Shown here: positions 52,185 through 62,840 of the stretch, in pieces
How positions within the stretch are numbered: the stretch's first letter is position 1
How the letters are laid out: each line of letters opens with the position of its first letter
DNA from: Lineus longissimus
Lineage: Eukaryota; Nemertea; Pilidiophora; Heteronemertea; Lineidae
Length of the DNA: 64,000 nt
Assembly: GCF_910592395.1 (NCBI RefSeq)
Contig: NC_088310.1
Span: 6,887,501-6,951,500, forward strand
Reading direction: 5' to 3'
The notes under the pieces: model-generated
Databases searched by the model: none
The model's input: the letters and a program-made list of their open reading frames with translations, nothing else
What the model was told of the DNA's origin: nothing
Made by a program: the position numbers and the translations under genes

Positions 52185-54914
52185 TTTATTGAATTAAGGA
52201 CCAAGTCGATATTGCTAATCGTGTGAGCATTTGATATATTTATATATATCGGTTTATCTTTGAAGACGTAACCAACATAACAAGGTGATTCTGATGGCCA
52301 ATATCAGTGACATGTCATTGATTGCCATTGATAAGATCAGATTTTTTACAAGCCATAAGTAATAATTCTATTGGTTCTCAGTTTGTGATTGACGTTTGAC
52401 TGATAGACCGAAGATATACCCATTGGTATTGATGGGACGAGTTTGAAGTGAGAACATCTCACACCCATACCTGTATTTAATATATTTTGTCGTTAGTTCT
52501 TTCGTAGGTACCGCCGGGAGGTACCGGCGTCGCTCGTTCTCGTTTGATGATAACGAAAAGTTGTTAACTGTCACGGCAAGTTTACAGACAGTTATTAGCT
52601 ACAAGTAAGAAACCAATGATTTTTTAATAAAGTAAATATCCTACCTTCTTCCCCTGAAAGGCGATTCCTCCGTGATTTTGTTAACTCCATGAATGGTCGT
52701 AGCCTGACACAAGTCCGTTGATAAGTTTTTGCAAAGGCATACACCTTTCGGCTCCCGCTCGGTGTCCACGGTACGTTCAGTCAGCATGGTTTCGCGGGAA
52801 GCCTTCCTCGTGGGTAAAGTGCCGTTAGATCGGCCCGTCTGAGAATCCCTATAGACGACCATAATCGAGTCATACTTCTCCTCTCCATCGCCGTCTAAAT
52901 CCACAGAGCGTGGTTGAATTTGGCACGCCATTTAGCCGGCTCCAGAATCCCGGTGCGGGTACACCAAGTTTGAATCTCCGTAAGGAATGACAAGTATCAC
53001 AGGCCACTGCACAAGTGCTTCCGATCACAATCCTAGCGTGCATCTGTTTGAGTAGAGTTGATCGCGTAGTATGTATATCGATATTTTCCTCCAATAATTG
53101 GCGATACAAACGACTTATTGTATAGAGGCATATGATGCGAATGCGAACGCCGGGGGCCAAGTCATGGCGCGGAAATAGTCATAAACTCTCAAAGCAGCTA
53201 AAAGCGTTATTAATGCGAATAAAGCCAAGAAGCCAATGTACCCTACTTTTTGTGTGTTTGCAATGAATAATTCCTTATCTGACGTCAAACTTTCAAAAGA
53301 GACTTATCTCATGATGATGACTAATAAACTGTTACTGATGCAGCAGTATTACATGTACGAGGACGCCGGGGAATCTCTACGGGAGAACGCCGGCCGATTA
53401 CCGCCTTCGCTGGCGATGACTACGAGAGACTGATCAGTAATCGCTGCTAACGCTGGTTCTCAACATCCAACCACGCACGAGTCGCGTTGCCAATATCCAG
53501 CGTCTGCTACCAAGCTATTCTCGTATTCTCCGCTATAGGCAGTAAATATGCAAATACATTGATCAGAGATCGACATGACGCAAGCTTCAGCCTACCAACC
53601 AAGTCCTCGACAGGCAATATAGTGCCTGTGTTTCTCCTCAAGGTGACGGAAGCACATCGTAAGGAGTCCAAAACTAAATATGCGCCCCGAATTCGACGTC
53701 CCTGTCCATTTAACGACAAATCCTTTATACCGAACACCTGTTTCAATCCAGTGTCAGAAGCTGAAATTTAAATTAAACTTCTGCAGTGTCATATTCGATA
53801 TCAACATACATGTACACAACCTAGAATAAATTATTTAAATCCAGTTTGGCTTCATAAAAATATATCAGACATTTTAATTGCTTCCATAATCGAACTAACT
53901 TCAGCAGGAATAACTTGGTAACCTTCGTATGAATATGATAGGCCTACGACGAGTTTTTTTCAATTTCTGTTTTCATCGTGGATAAGGATATGCATTCATG
54001 TTCAATTTCGCCGTTCCCATTCCTCTCCGCATTGGCTAATCAGAAGAATGAGCCGGGCTACTGGTGTTCCAATACTAACAGCTAAAAGCCTCAATACGGG
54101 TGCTTCTGATAATTGTCAATACAGCAAAAGGCCGAATATTGGATGTTTCTTATGTGCCAATACTGACTGCAAAATGCCTGGTTATTCTACTTGAGAACAG
54201 TGACAAATATACCTGCTCTTTTTTCCACAGTCAGAATCTGCAGCTAAACACGTCTTTTTAAAAGGCAATACTAGTGGTATCCATGAAAGGTAGAGTATCG
54301 AATCGTCAGTTCTTGAAGGATACCAGTCTAACAATCTTTATACCATATCACTTAGTGCTACATGTATTTATACAGGGATATGTGGGCTATCAAAAATGTT
54401 TTTGCATTATGACATACTATATTACTGCCCTAAACGTCAATATCAAACCTACCTTAAGTTAGCTATATGTCCAATTTGAAATAGCCGTGGGGTACTTCAT
54501 GCCGAAAGGCCTCGTAATGGACTCCTTAAGGCTAGGCCAACGGCTTTTCCATGCATGGATAAATACTAGAGCACGTTTATGATTAATCAAGATTAACCGG
54601 CATTGGCCCTTAGTTAACCCTACACGAGATCAAGTAGAATTCGAAGTGACTTTCACAGATGGTATGAATGTTGTAAAACAAATTGTTTTAAAAAGGTTTT
54701 CGAAAAGTTATTTTGACTTAAATCACGTTCATTGGCCTGGTCATACAGAGACGAAAATAAGGCATAAAACAGGAAAATACATTTTTCCAGTTATTTTGTT
54801 TATTGCCTTCGCCGTCCGTCCGAACTCTTCATATACTAGTATCTGGTAATACGTCTCGAATATAAATTTCAACATTGACGACGTTGTGTCTACAACCTGA
54901 AGTCCACACCAACT
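52185..54914. other. Noncoding stretch, unassigned frames
   Basis: The minus frames at 52641-52931 and 52870-53160 (96 codons each) overlap each other; the first begins with an acidic DLDGDGEEKYD segment but is not recognised. TGGTGTTCCAATACT at 54061 recurs near 26613, a possible dispersed repeat fragment. Confidence 0.35.
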
Positions 54915-54980
54915 GATTCCACTGCAGACGTAAGAGAATGGCCACTTCCCGACGATGGTCCCGAGTCGAATCTGGGCCTG
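54915..54980 (+). repeat. tRNA-derived SINE head
   Basis: A GTAAGAGAATGGCCACTTCC stretch followed by GATGGTCCCGAGTCGAATC reproduces the D-arm, anticodon-arm and box B layout of common tRNA-derived SINEs. Confidence 0.45.
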
Positions 54981-56669
54981 CTTGGAGATCAAGGTTAGTT
55001 ATAAAAATACTTCATCCCGAAAAGGAATTTCGGCGAATTCCGACGCAGTTTTCAGGCTTCTCCGAATTTTCCCGATTACCGCTGAAAAGTATGTCTGTCC
55101 CGAAAATATCGACAATTTTTGTCCATCACAGACCATTCCCGGCCCGATCCCCCTCGTTTATCTGCCGGTGTGCAATTGGACGACAGGGAAAAGCTTAACA
55201 ATCATCAAGGCCAATTACAGGTTCCGTTTTCGCTCGTTCGCTGATAACATTTGCAACCAAAATTGTAACTAAGGGAGCAACTGTCAATTCCGATAAGGTC
55301 ATTATACCGTTAATTACATGTTGTGGTAGACAAAGATTTATGTGTTTACGAAGCTTTAAATGGCAAAGGGTAACATTTCGAGTCAAAATTACGCTAATTT
55401 AGTTTGTTTCTGATTTGTTTGTCTCTTATTGAAATTTGACCTTCACGATTAGTGTTCTGTTACAACAATCCCCGCAGCTAATATTTGACGTCTATGGTGT
55501 TCTGTTGATACTAAATCTCAGATGTGAACAGTCGAAAACAAGATATGGTAGAAAGAGTTAGATTATACTACGATGTCATCTCGATATCCAAACGTTTGAG
55601 ATAACAAAACCTTCCCAGTCCGGCAATGAAATGCAGAACGTCAGCCCATGACGTCCACGTCTCTGTATGCCGTCCGCGAAGACATGGCTGGAGCAGACCT
55701 TGGACAACCCTGATCAATTCTGGTCACCGAGCAGCGCCGGAGATCGCTGGAATGACTTGGCCGAACTGTCAACTGAATTGAGACTTTGATACTGCTAATA
55801 TCGCATGTACACGGAGAAAAAGAAAAACAACTATGAACGGAAAACAAGAAATTTGGGAAAAACAAACGAGAACGAAGAGAAAGACCAACGAAGTGTCATA
55901 TTACCGAAGACGACCACGGAAATTGTTGGCTTTGTGATGATTGATGCTACCATGTGGGTGGGTGCAGATCAATATACCACCGGTTGATTTCATGTAGGAA
56001 TGGTTACTTGTTATCCGCTGCATCAAGTTCGCACAAGCGCGCCTTTGGTATAAGAGAGCCATCTGCGACTAGCACAACGAACTCGAAAGTACAGCCAGTT
56101 GTTCTGTTCCTCGTCTCCCCTCCACCGACTGACCGCTCTCTTAATGGGGCCGAACCCACCAACCACAAGTCTCTAAAGGCAATTTCTCCATCGATTGGTT
56201 GGTTGGATGCCTCTTATACTAGAGAGTATGATACAAGCATAATCAAGAACCTGTCATTAAGAGTTCATGGCATCACAAACTTTGGCCAACCCGACACTAG
56301 CACCATCACGCCACAGGCATGGCTTGATGCGGTTACTTTGAAACGACGGGCGAGATCAGGTGGTCGATGGCGATCTGAATGACAGATCAATAGACGAAGG
56401 AATGCTTATTACCAAGTTAAAATGACACTCCTATGCACTCCCTAATGGCTAATAGCTCATCGCAATATCAAGCGAATGCCAAAGATATCAACAATCTCTT
56501 AAAAGGGTAAGGTTTTTGAGATTTCGTTTTGCCGAAAGACTAGCGCCTTAAGAAAACTCATTTGATGCCAATACCAGCACAGTGTTTAAAGTTATTTCTA
56601 ATGTACGTGTTCAAGTTAGGAATAAAACCGACTTACGTACATCGTCTCGACAGCGTGGTCACTTGGGGA
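54981..56669. other. Unassigned stretch including a 142-codon frame
   Basis: The plus-strand frame at 55954-56382 is the most gene-like in this part: mixed composition and a fairly conserved-looking C-terminal half (WLDASYTREYD ... PQAWLDAV). I see no family, no clear splice sites and no neighbour to support it. Confidence 0.2.
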
Positions 56670-56735
56670 TTTGGCAGTGGTACATGTAGAGCATTCGACT
56701 GCTGATCGAGAGGGCCCTATTTCGAATTCGAGTAG
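56670..56735 (+). repeat. tRNA-like SINE relic
   Basis: TGGCAGTGGTACATGTAGAGC (box A-like) is followed by ACTGCTGATCGAGAGG and TATTTCGAATTCGAG (box B-like). The layout resembles the head at 54915, but the sequence has diverged. Confidence 0.4.
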
Positions 56736-56858
56736 CCTACGCCCTAAATATGTTATAATCTCGAATTAAGCCGTCTGTTTCGTTTACCGATCAATTATTC
56801 GAACGCGTTTGCGTTGGGAAGAATGGATTACCCATCTGGTAACCGATGGTTTGTGTGT

Positions 56859-57470
56859 CGAAATTGAGGTGGGTAAGGAGTGCGTTAAATCCCTTTAAAC
56901 TTTTTCTGAGAAAGGATTCAAGCGAATCTATTGCCAGGCCGAAGGAGCGAACAAACCCGTGCCCCTTTAGTCATGGGCGATGTGGCATCCGAAATGTCAT
57001 CACTTAGTGTAACGCCGAGGCAAGGTCTGAACATGTGCCAAATTTCGTTCGCAGTGTCAGAAGACATAAACAGCTTCGAATGAGGGATGTTGGCAAATTT
57101 AGCTTCAGAATGCGGAAGTTTCTACATTTTATGAGCTAATACGCTCAGTGACCCAAAGTGAGTTTTGTAGTGCGAAAACAGGTGTAGGCGACTGTCACCA
57201 GGTCATCAGAGGCGGGTTATTATCAATAAGTTATAACAGCACGAAACAGTCGACTGGTTGAAGGTATTTTAGGACTGGCGTGTCACGCTGTCTATCATAA
57301 CGTCAACCAAAGTACCCATTCGATCGACCATAAGTGGGGAAAAGATTTCCGGCAACTCGTACAACCGCCTGATATTTTGTAACTGGTGAAATCGAGGGGT
57401 CTAGGAGTGCATTACATCCCTCTAAAATTCGTTTGAGAAAAGGTTCGACGAGTCTTCTGTGGCCCGTTCC
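56859..57470 (+). repeat. Two diverged direct copies of an ~85-base segment
   Basis: A segment running from GAAATTGAGGTGGG through GGAGTGCGTTAAATCCC to TTGCCAGGCC (56859-56940) recurs as GAAATCGAGG ... GGAGTGCATTACATCCC ... GTGGCCC (57387-57470), about 528 bases apart. No coding capacity. Confidence 0.5.
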
Positions 57471-57614
57471 GGTATTAGATGCGTTCTTCTTCTTCGGGCC
57501 CGTTCACCCCTAAGTCAATCCCGTTTGTCTGTAAAAGTTTCCTCTCCATGCAGCTGGTTCCGCAGGCTGATACCATTGACCAGATTTCGTCTTCGAAGGG
57601 TTCGTGTTTTTTAC

Positions 57615-57620
57615 TTTATT
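57615..57620 (-). promoter_or_regulatory. Candidate polyadenylation signal for the Ig-domain gene
   Basis: AATAAA on the minus strand, about 375 bases beyond the stop codon. No closer canonical hexamer was found on that strand. Confidence 0.35.
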
Positions 57621-57993
57621 GAGTTTTGAGATGCGTCCTTGTGGTTATATGCGCCTTATTACTATGGTCCAGCATGCATATCGGAATTTTTCCTGAATTC
57701 CCCTTTACTGGTTGCCGGCAAAGGTTAAGGAGACCAATTCCCTAAAACAATTTTATAGATAGCACGGCGTGCAATGGCGATACAAATATTTCACTAAAGC
57801 TGCTCTACACACAAAAAGGAACTCCTATGTTCTTGTGAAACGAAGATGATTAATAAAGTAATAAATCAAATCAAAATTTACCAAATTTACGGACACATCA
57901 GTGAGACATACATAAGTATGTAACACAGTATACAAAACTGTCGATACATACATGTATAACATGCAAGATTGACATGAAAATGGTCCGTGAAAT

Positions 57994-58302
57994 CTAACCA
58001 AGCCAAAACCTGACACTGTCGAAGCTTTCGGTATCTCCAACGTAACACTGTACGGCTTGCTTTCCATCAAGTAGCCAACTATGGTGGATGGTCAAAATGC
58101 CCTTAACCTGGCCACGAGCAACATTTTGGGTCGAAATTGTGACACCAGGGGTGGCAGACGTGAGCTCGTCATATTTGTGGTCCTCCAAGTAGTGTAGGTC
58201 GTTCGGCATTATATTGTAGTCCTCGGTTTGATTCATCGCATGAAACTTGACGACAATTCTCGAGTTTTCGCCCCCTTTCCCGTTGCAGATGAAAGTAAGT
58301 GG
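57994..58302 (-). CDS. Ig-domain gene, exon 4 (terminal)
   Basis: The acceptor is excellent (CCTCTTTTTTGCAG) and phase 0 matches the exon 3 donor, joining the codons for QARW to PLTFIC. The exon gives the rest of the third Ig domain with both core cysteines (FICN and VQCYV), an LTIHHSW strand and a TAG stop immediately after SVRFWLG. Confidence 0.75.
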   Translation of the reverse strand, partial: PLTFICNGKGGENSRIVVKFHAMNQTEDYNIMPNDLHYLEDHKYDELTSATPGVTISTQNVARGQVKGILTIHHSWLLDGKQAVQCYVGDTESFDSVRFWLG

Positions 58303-60671
58303 CTGCAAAAAAGAGGATGTAAATGCATCATTAAGTCGATTCTTTGAGACAACTGGTGTATTTCAACGCGATGGTCAGTCCGGAGTGACGCTGAATATCT
58401 GCGATATATTGTGATATTTGGGTCGGCGGCGATTGCTAGGAAGTTAAGACGACCACGAACACCTCCGCTATTCTCTGATAATGGTACGAGCAGAAGTAAG
58501 AAGTGGTTCAAGTTAACTAAATGTGTTTTTCGAACGTTATTCTGCATACAGGTAACTTTGAAAATCAAGACCACGAGGCCGTGGCCTTGACGGCAGCGAA
58601 GAAGACGTAAGGAAGAGGAGGAAAAAAGCACTGCAGAGTTATCCTTACCCATCTTGCCTGTTTTAGCCGAATGTATTTTTTTTCTGGATACCAGCTGGTC
58701 ACGGTCACAGGGGTATACCACCTCGTCTTGAAGGTCAAGGACGTGACTTGTCCTCCAGCACGTGCTGTACATGTGTACTTCTTCTTGCTATTCCTCCTGA
58801 TGTAGTACGCATCTGACGTCACTGTCTTTGATCGAATAATAGTAGATTTCTTCAGGAACGGTTGCCACCTTTTGGACTTATAAACACTTGTTTCCAATGT
58901 AGGATTGTCACCGTACGCGATGCACCTGGCCGATGTTGCAAACTTGGTAGATGCGTTGTTGGACAGATGGACGACGTAAGTACCGTCACGGGCGATATCG
59001 GGTTGTTTCCGGACGGTCCAGTCTAATTCACTGTACACCATGACCAAGGGGGGTGGGGTAGGGACCTCATGGCTACGAAGGTCGAAGAATGCCCGGACCA
59101 TGTGCGCAGTTGCCGTTCCGTATGGTACTTTATTATACAGGGCGGCGGCATAACCTGTGTAGATGGACACCAAATAGACACCGCTGTCCGCCACAGACCA
59201 TGGTTTGAAGGTCATGGCCACTGAGAAGTTATCAGCATTATTTGGTCCCTCCGTCAAGCTTAATGGGTAAGACATGTTAGGTTCACTGTAATTGTAGAGA
59301 ATTCGGTTCCCCAACCGTTGTTGGACAAGCAACTTGTCATCATCGCGCTTGAGATGACGTGCATAGCGATAGACTGCGTTGTACGCCATTCCGGCTTGGA
59401 AATGTATCTTGAATGGTAGACTCAACTCCTCTCCTGGTGAGACGACGTACTCGGGTTTTGGTATTTCATTCACAATAGGGAAACGGACCATACCGCTTGA
59501 AAGCCGCTCAAGAGTGATGGCATTCGCTATGTACTGAAGAGTGGTGCAGGGACGGTGGACCGAGATCTGCAGATGGAGTTTGCTTGGGGCATCCACGAAG
59601 GCGTCACCACTGATACGCACTTTGGCGGTTAGACCAGTTCTCTCTTGCTCGATTTGGAATTGGTCGTCCCCTAGAAAACGAGCATGGCAGAAAATAATAA
59701 CAGAACGTTCCAAAATTGCACGTGCATGAGACCAGAGCACAGTACAGAACATCTTGAGAGTAACTGCACTTCTTAATGTCTGGTTTTAATTTTGTATTAT
59801 CGTGAAAGTGTCAGAGGTTGCTAAGACATAGTGAACTACCACACTGTGTGATTATCAATAAGAATACCATTACGCCATTTTATTTCTTCGAGCCGAACGT
59901 TTCAAATGCTGACATAATTTCTTCCATAAAAGTAATCGAATATTGTTTACAGGCTGCATACCATTATCCGGTATATAATATCGCAGGACTTCCCCATTCG
60001 GCCATTTGTCCTTGTAATATTCCTTCACGTGCCAACTTAAGCTAACTGGATAGTCCGACGTGACCTTGACCTCCACCGCCAGGGGCGCCTCTGAATAGCT
60101 GTAGTCGTGAATGAGCGGGGGTAGAAATGGACCAATGCATCCGTCCAATTCCTTGGAGTATACCTGAAACATATAACGAAAGACGCTGGAATCGATCATT
60201 AACAACTCTAAAGCAGTCACAAGGTCGACCCCGTCCTTCAGCACCAATCCATCCGTTCAATTTCTTGCAGTACACCTTTAAAATGTAATGATAGGCACCG
60301 GAATCGACATTTAATAACTCTAAATCAGCCAGGAGGTCGATACCCGTCCTCTGGCTGCTGGATAAGTCTCTTTCAGAGGGGTCAATCACATTCACCGAAT
60401 TCAGAACTCATGCGCAGCACACCAATACAATACCGTCTTTCAAACCAACTAGACTCGCAACCACACACTAGAAATAGTCTAGTTCCTTGCTGCAGCGAAT
60501 GTTGTTAGCCGCACTGCATTGACAGAATTGGAGACACAATTGACAGTGGCGCAGGGTTCAGCATCTGACGACGACTCCGTGGCGTAGCTCCTCTTGATCT
60601 AGGACGGGTGTACATACCTCACGTAGGCTCCCTCCAAGCAGTAGCAGCAGAGCTACTCTTATGAATATCAT
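57994..60671 (-). CDS. Secreted protein with three immunoglobulin-like domains, four exons, 528 residues predicted
   Basis: Four coding exons join in frame: 60671-60618, 60163-59962, 59670-58649 and 58302-57994 (1587 bases with stop). Residues 1-18 form a signal peptide with a run of five leucines. Residues 19-150 look like a beta-sandwich with an LSW core but no paired cysteines. The first Ig-like domain (about 155-285) keeps the F-strand ADSGVY motif (246-251) but lacks both core cysteines. The second (about 290-405) has Cys335 and Cys386. The third (about 410-528) has Cys432 and Cys512. Several N-glycosylation sequons are present (for example NYS, NFS, NAS, NQT). The protein ends right after the last Ig strand with no transmembrane segment or GPI-type tail, so it is probably an extracellular soluble or matrix-bound protein. 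Family, ligand and pathway are not recognised. A further exon in the long first intron cannot be excluded. Confidence 0.75.
58649..59670 (-). CDS. Ig-domain gene, exon 3 (large)
   Basis: The 1022-base exon starts after a strong acceptor (CGTTTTCTAG) with two bases completing the split glycine codon. It then has 340 open codons and ends in phase 0 at GTAAGG. It carries the end of the N-terminal domain, the cysteine-less first Ig-like domain, the second Ig-like domain and the start of the third. The open frame continues 5' into the intron, which explains a longer apparent ORF there. Confidence 0.75.
59962..60163 (-). CDS. Ig-domain gene, exon 2
   Basis: The acceptor is a pyrimidine-rich tract ending TTTCAG at 60164-60169, in phase 0. 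The exon encodes VYSKELDGCIG followed by a beta-rich segment containing VSLSWHV, and ends with one base of a split glycine codon before a GTATGC donor. An earlier acceptor (after CTTTAG) would add IDSS...Q-type sequence resembling an Ig F strand, so the exact start is the least certain boundary of this gene. Confidence 0.6.
60125..60365 (-). repeat. Tandem duplication (112-base period) of the exon 2 acceptor region
   Basis: Two diverged copies lie side by side, at about 60237-60365 and 60125-60250. The upstream copy encodes VDSGAYHYILKVYCKKLNGWIG and the downstream copy IDSSVFRYMFQVYSKELDGCIG. Each has an AG acceptor just before the VY codons (exon starts 60275 and 60163). The upstream copy loses the exon frame soon after, so it is probably a decoy acceptor or a vestigial alternative exon start. 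Confidence 0.6.
60618..60671 (-). CDS. Ig-domain gene, exon 1: start codon and signal peptide
   Basis: The ATG at 60671 opens an 18-codon exon reading MIFIRVALLLLLGGSLRE, a typical hydrophobic signal sequence with one early arginine. It ends in phase 0 at a GTATGT donor (60617-60612). It is too short for ordinary ORF listings. It was recognised by the leucine run, the donor, and the phase match to the next exon. Confidence 0.65.
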
Positions 60672-61541
60672 CTCGCCGGAATGGTCCAACGCTGTTTCAG
60701 TGACACTTTCGCACTCTTACAGAACCGCCTGTACTTTGACTAGCAGACAGGCAAAATCAGATTGCTCTATCAACATACCACTTTTCAGTATCACGACGAT
60801 TATCTCAAATATTCGTATTATACAATGTATTAAACAATGTCTGCATTGGAATAACAAGCAATACTTAATGTAATCATACTGTTAGTCATTGTCTGTTCAG
60901 TAGGTCACATTGACTATATTGCGACAAAAACAATGAAGATATGGAGTGTCGACGTTCTTCGCCAATTTCGTCATTACATAATCAAAAATCGAAAGCCAGT
61001 TGGCACCGACCCAAAAGAAGAAAGGCATTTCATTGATTGGTAGATAACATCCCAAACCTCTTTTGGGTCGACATCCCCGTAGGCTGGAACCCGCCCCCGA
61101 CTTGGCCGAATATAGTCGAAAACGGGCGTACCAGTCTAAGGCGTGCCAATTACCTGTACCATCAACAGCCAACAGTATTTCTAAAAATATACAAACTTCG
61201 AAAGCAGCTATACCCACTTGACGCCGTGACTACATAGAAGGGAGGCTCCAGAAATTTCACTTGTACGTCCCAACCACCCATGGATGGCGTCTGCTTTACG
61301 AAACAAGGAAAGGACTGAGACTGGGCGATATCCAGGTGACCTCGATACCAAGATCCCCTCTGTACCAGGATCGACCAGATCAACGCACATCAGTGGTTTA
61401 TGTTTCGTGCGCGTATTTTGGTTTTAAAATTTCCGATAGGCAATAAGTTTGTAGCCACTAAGTTTGTAGCCACGGAGCAGACTCGGTGATGTTCATTGCA
61501 ATGAATGGGTCTGCAAGCGAGAGACAGTGTTGATTCGGACC

Positions 61542-61547
61542 TTTATT
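61542..61547 (-). promoter_or_regulatory. Candidate polyadenylation signal for the GPCR
   Basis: AATAAA on the minus strand, about 280 bases past the receptor stop codon. It is the first canonical hexamer I found downstream and would give a compact 3' UTR that ends before the Ig gene begins. Confidence 0.4.
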
Positions 61548-61826
61548 TGGCAGTACTTCTATACGTCAGGCTTTCAGATCTCTATCGGAACTCGAGCCCA
61601 ACGTATTGATGTATTACCAGATTTAAGTCAGAGAGTGTCCTCCTGCGTCACAATATTGACCATTATAGGAACGTCACCATGGCCAGGGTGGCTTTACGTT
61701 AATCCAACTACGGGGCAACATCGATTGTACGAACAAGGGCGTTTCTTCATCATTCTTTAGAGGAAACACGAGGTAAACACCGTCATGTTTCAGTTTACAC
61801 GATTCGTCTTCCCGGCCCAGTTTCAC

Positions 61827-62840
61827 TCAAATTTGGACATCGATAAACTTATTTCCTTTCCCCTTTCTGCACGAAAAACGAAAAATAACTTTCGCCTCTT
61901 GCTGGTAAAATGGCAGCGAACAGCCATAAATGATGAAATTTATGCAATAATTCAACATGTGCAATTGATCACCGAACTTTGCAACATATGTCAACATCCT
62001 GCCGTAAGTAGGATCCGTGACAATCTCACGGTAGGTCCATACGGCGGAGCTTGGTACAAGCAACACGACATAGATTGTGGAGACTAAGAAGAGGCTCATG
62101 GCGACTTTGTTTTCCTGGCCATCTGACTTGGAGATAGTGGATGACCCGATCATCTGCCTCAATGACCTTGCAATGCCCATCAAGATGACGGTATTGGCGC
62201 TGAAAATCGTGGCTGTTGGGAGGTAAATGTAAAGGACATTATTGATGTGGATAATCAACTGACGCTGCAGAAGCGGCGCCATCGGTATGAAACAATTCAA
62301 AGATCCAAACTGAATAAATACTCTACTGAAAACAGCAAATTGGATGTTCCCAGTTGCTGCGATGATAAATATTATCGAAATAACGAGGATGCGTTTTGAC
62401 TTGGTGATGCTGGCTCGTTTCAGAGGGAACCACACGACAATTGCTCTCTCTATGGAAAAGGCGATGATAAGCCAGCCCGATGTTAGAACAGCCACACTGC
62501 CGATGTAACGGATGAACTTGCACAGCCCGTCGGAAAAGATCATGATGTCGAATTGTTGCCCATAACCTGAGATGCTGCCGATACCGTTATGTAACCAGGT
62601 CGTGATCCCGACAAAAATGATACAGAAGGAATCCGAGATTGCGAGTGCACTGAGGTAGTGGACGGTTGCATCATTCCTTTTACGACATCTCCAAAATATC
62701 ACGAGCGAGAACGCGTTCCCGCAGATACCAGTCACGTGAGCTGCGATCATGACGTAACCATGGACATAAGCTAGCACCATTTCCAAGATTTTGAATTGGT
62801 TTTCTTCATCAGACAATTGAGGAGCTGTGAAGAATTCCAT
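61827..62840 (-). CDS. Rhodopsin-class (class A) seven-transmembrane G-protein coupled receptor, single exon
   Basis: An intact 337-residue receptor, read from the ATG at 62840. Seven hydrophobic segments are visible at about residues 24-50, 60-83, 107-133, 151-173, 201-225, 247-270 and 289-310. Class A landmarks seen are GN at 41-42 in TM1, LAISD ending at Asp70 in TM2, Cys107 and Cys183 as the expected TM3 to loop-2 disulfide, Pro208 in TM5 and Pro263 in TM6. Two signatures are altered: DRY at the end of TM3 is ERA (131-133), and NPxxY in TM7 is NFIIY (301-305). The cytoplasmic tail is short (about 27 residues) with one cysteine. The frame stays open 13 codons upstream to a TTG, but the ATG is the more credible start. 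The pattern suits a peptide-type or orphan invertebrate receptor at the cell surface. The ligand cannot be inferred. The class is secure; the subfamily is not. Confidence 0.9.
   Translation of the reverse strand: MEFFTAPQLSDEENQFKILEMVLAYVHGYVMIAAHVTGICGNAFSLVIFWRCRKRNDATVHYLSALAISDSFCIIFVGITTWLHNGIGSISGYGQQFDIMIFSDGLCKFIRYIGSVAVLTSGWLIIAFSIERAIVVWFPLKRASITKSKRILVISIIFIIAATGNIQFAVFSRVFIQFGSLNCFIPMAPLLQRQLIIHINNVLYIYLPTATIFSANTVILMGIARSLRQMIGSSTISKSDGQENKVAMSLFLVSTIYVVLLVPSSAVWTYREIVTDPTYGRMLTYVAKFGDQLHMLNYCINFIIYGCSLPFYQQEAKVIFRFSCRKGKGNKFIDVQI

Noticed and set aside
58233-58772. 179-codon minus-strand frame overlapping the Ig gene
   Set aside because: It is a shadow across exon 3, intron 3 and exon 4 in a different frame.
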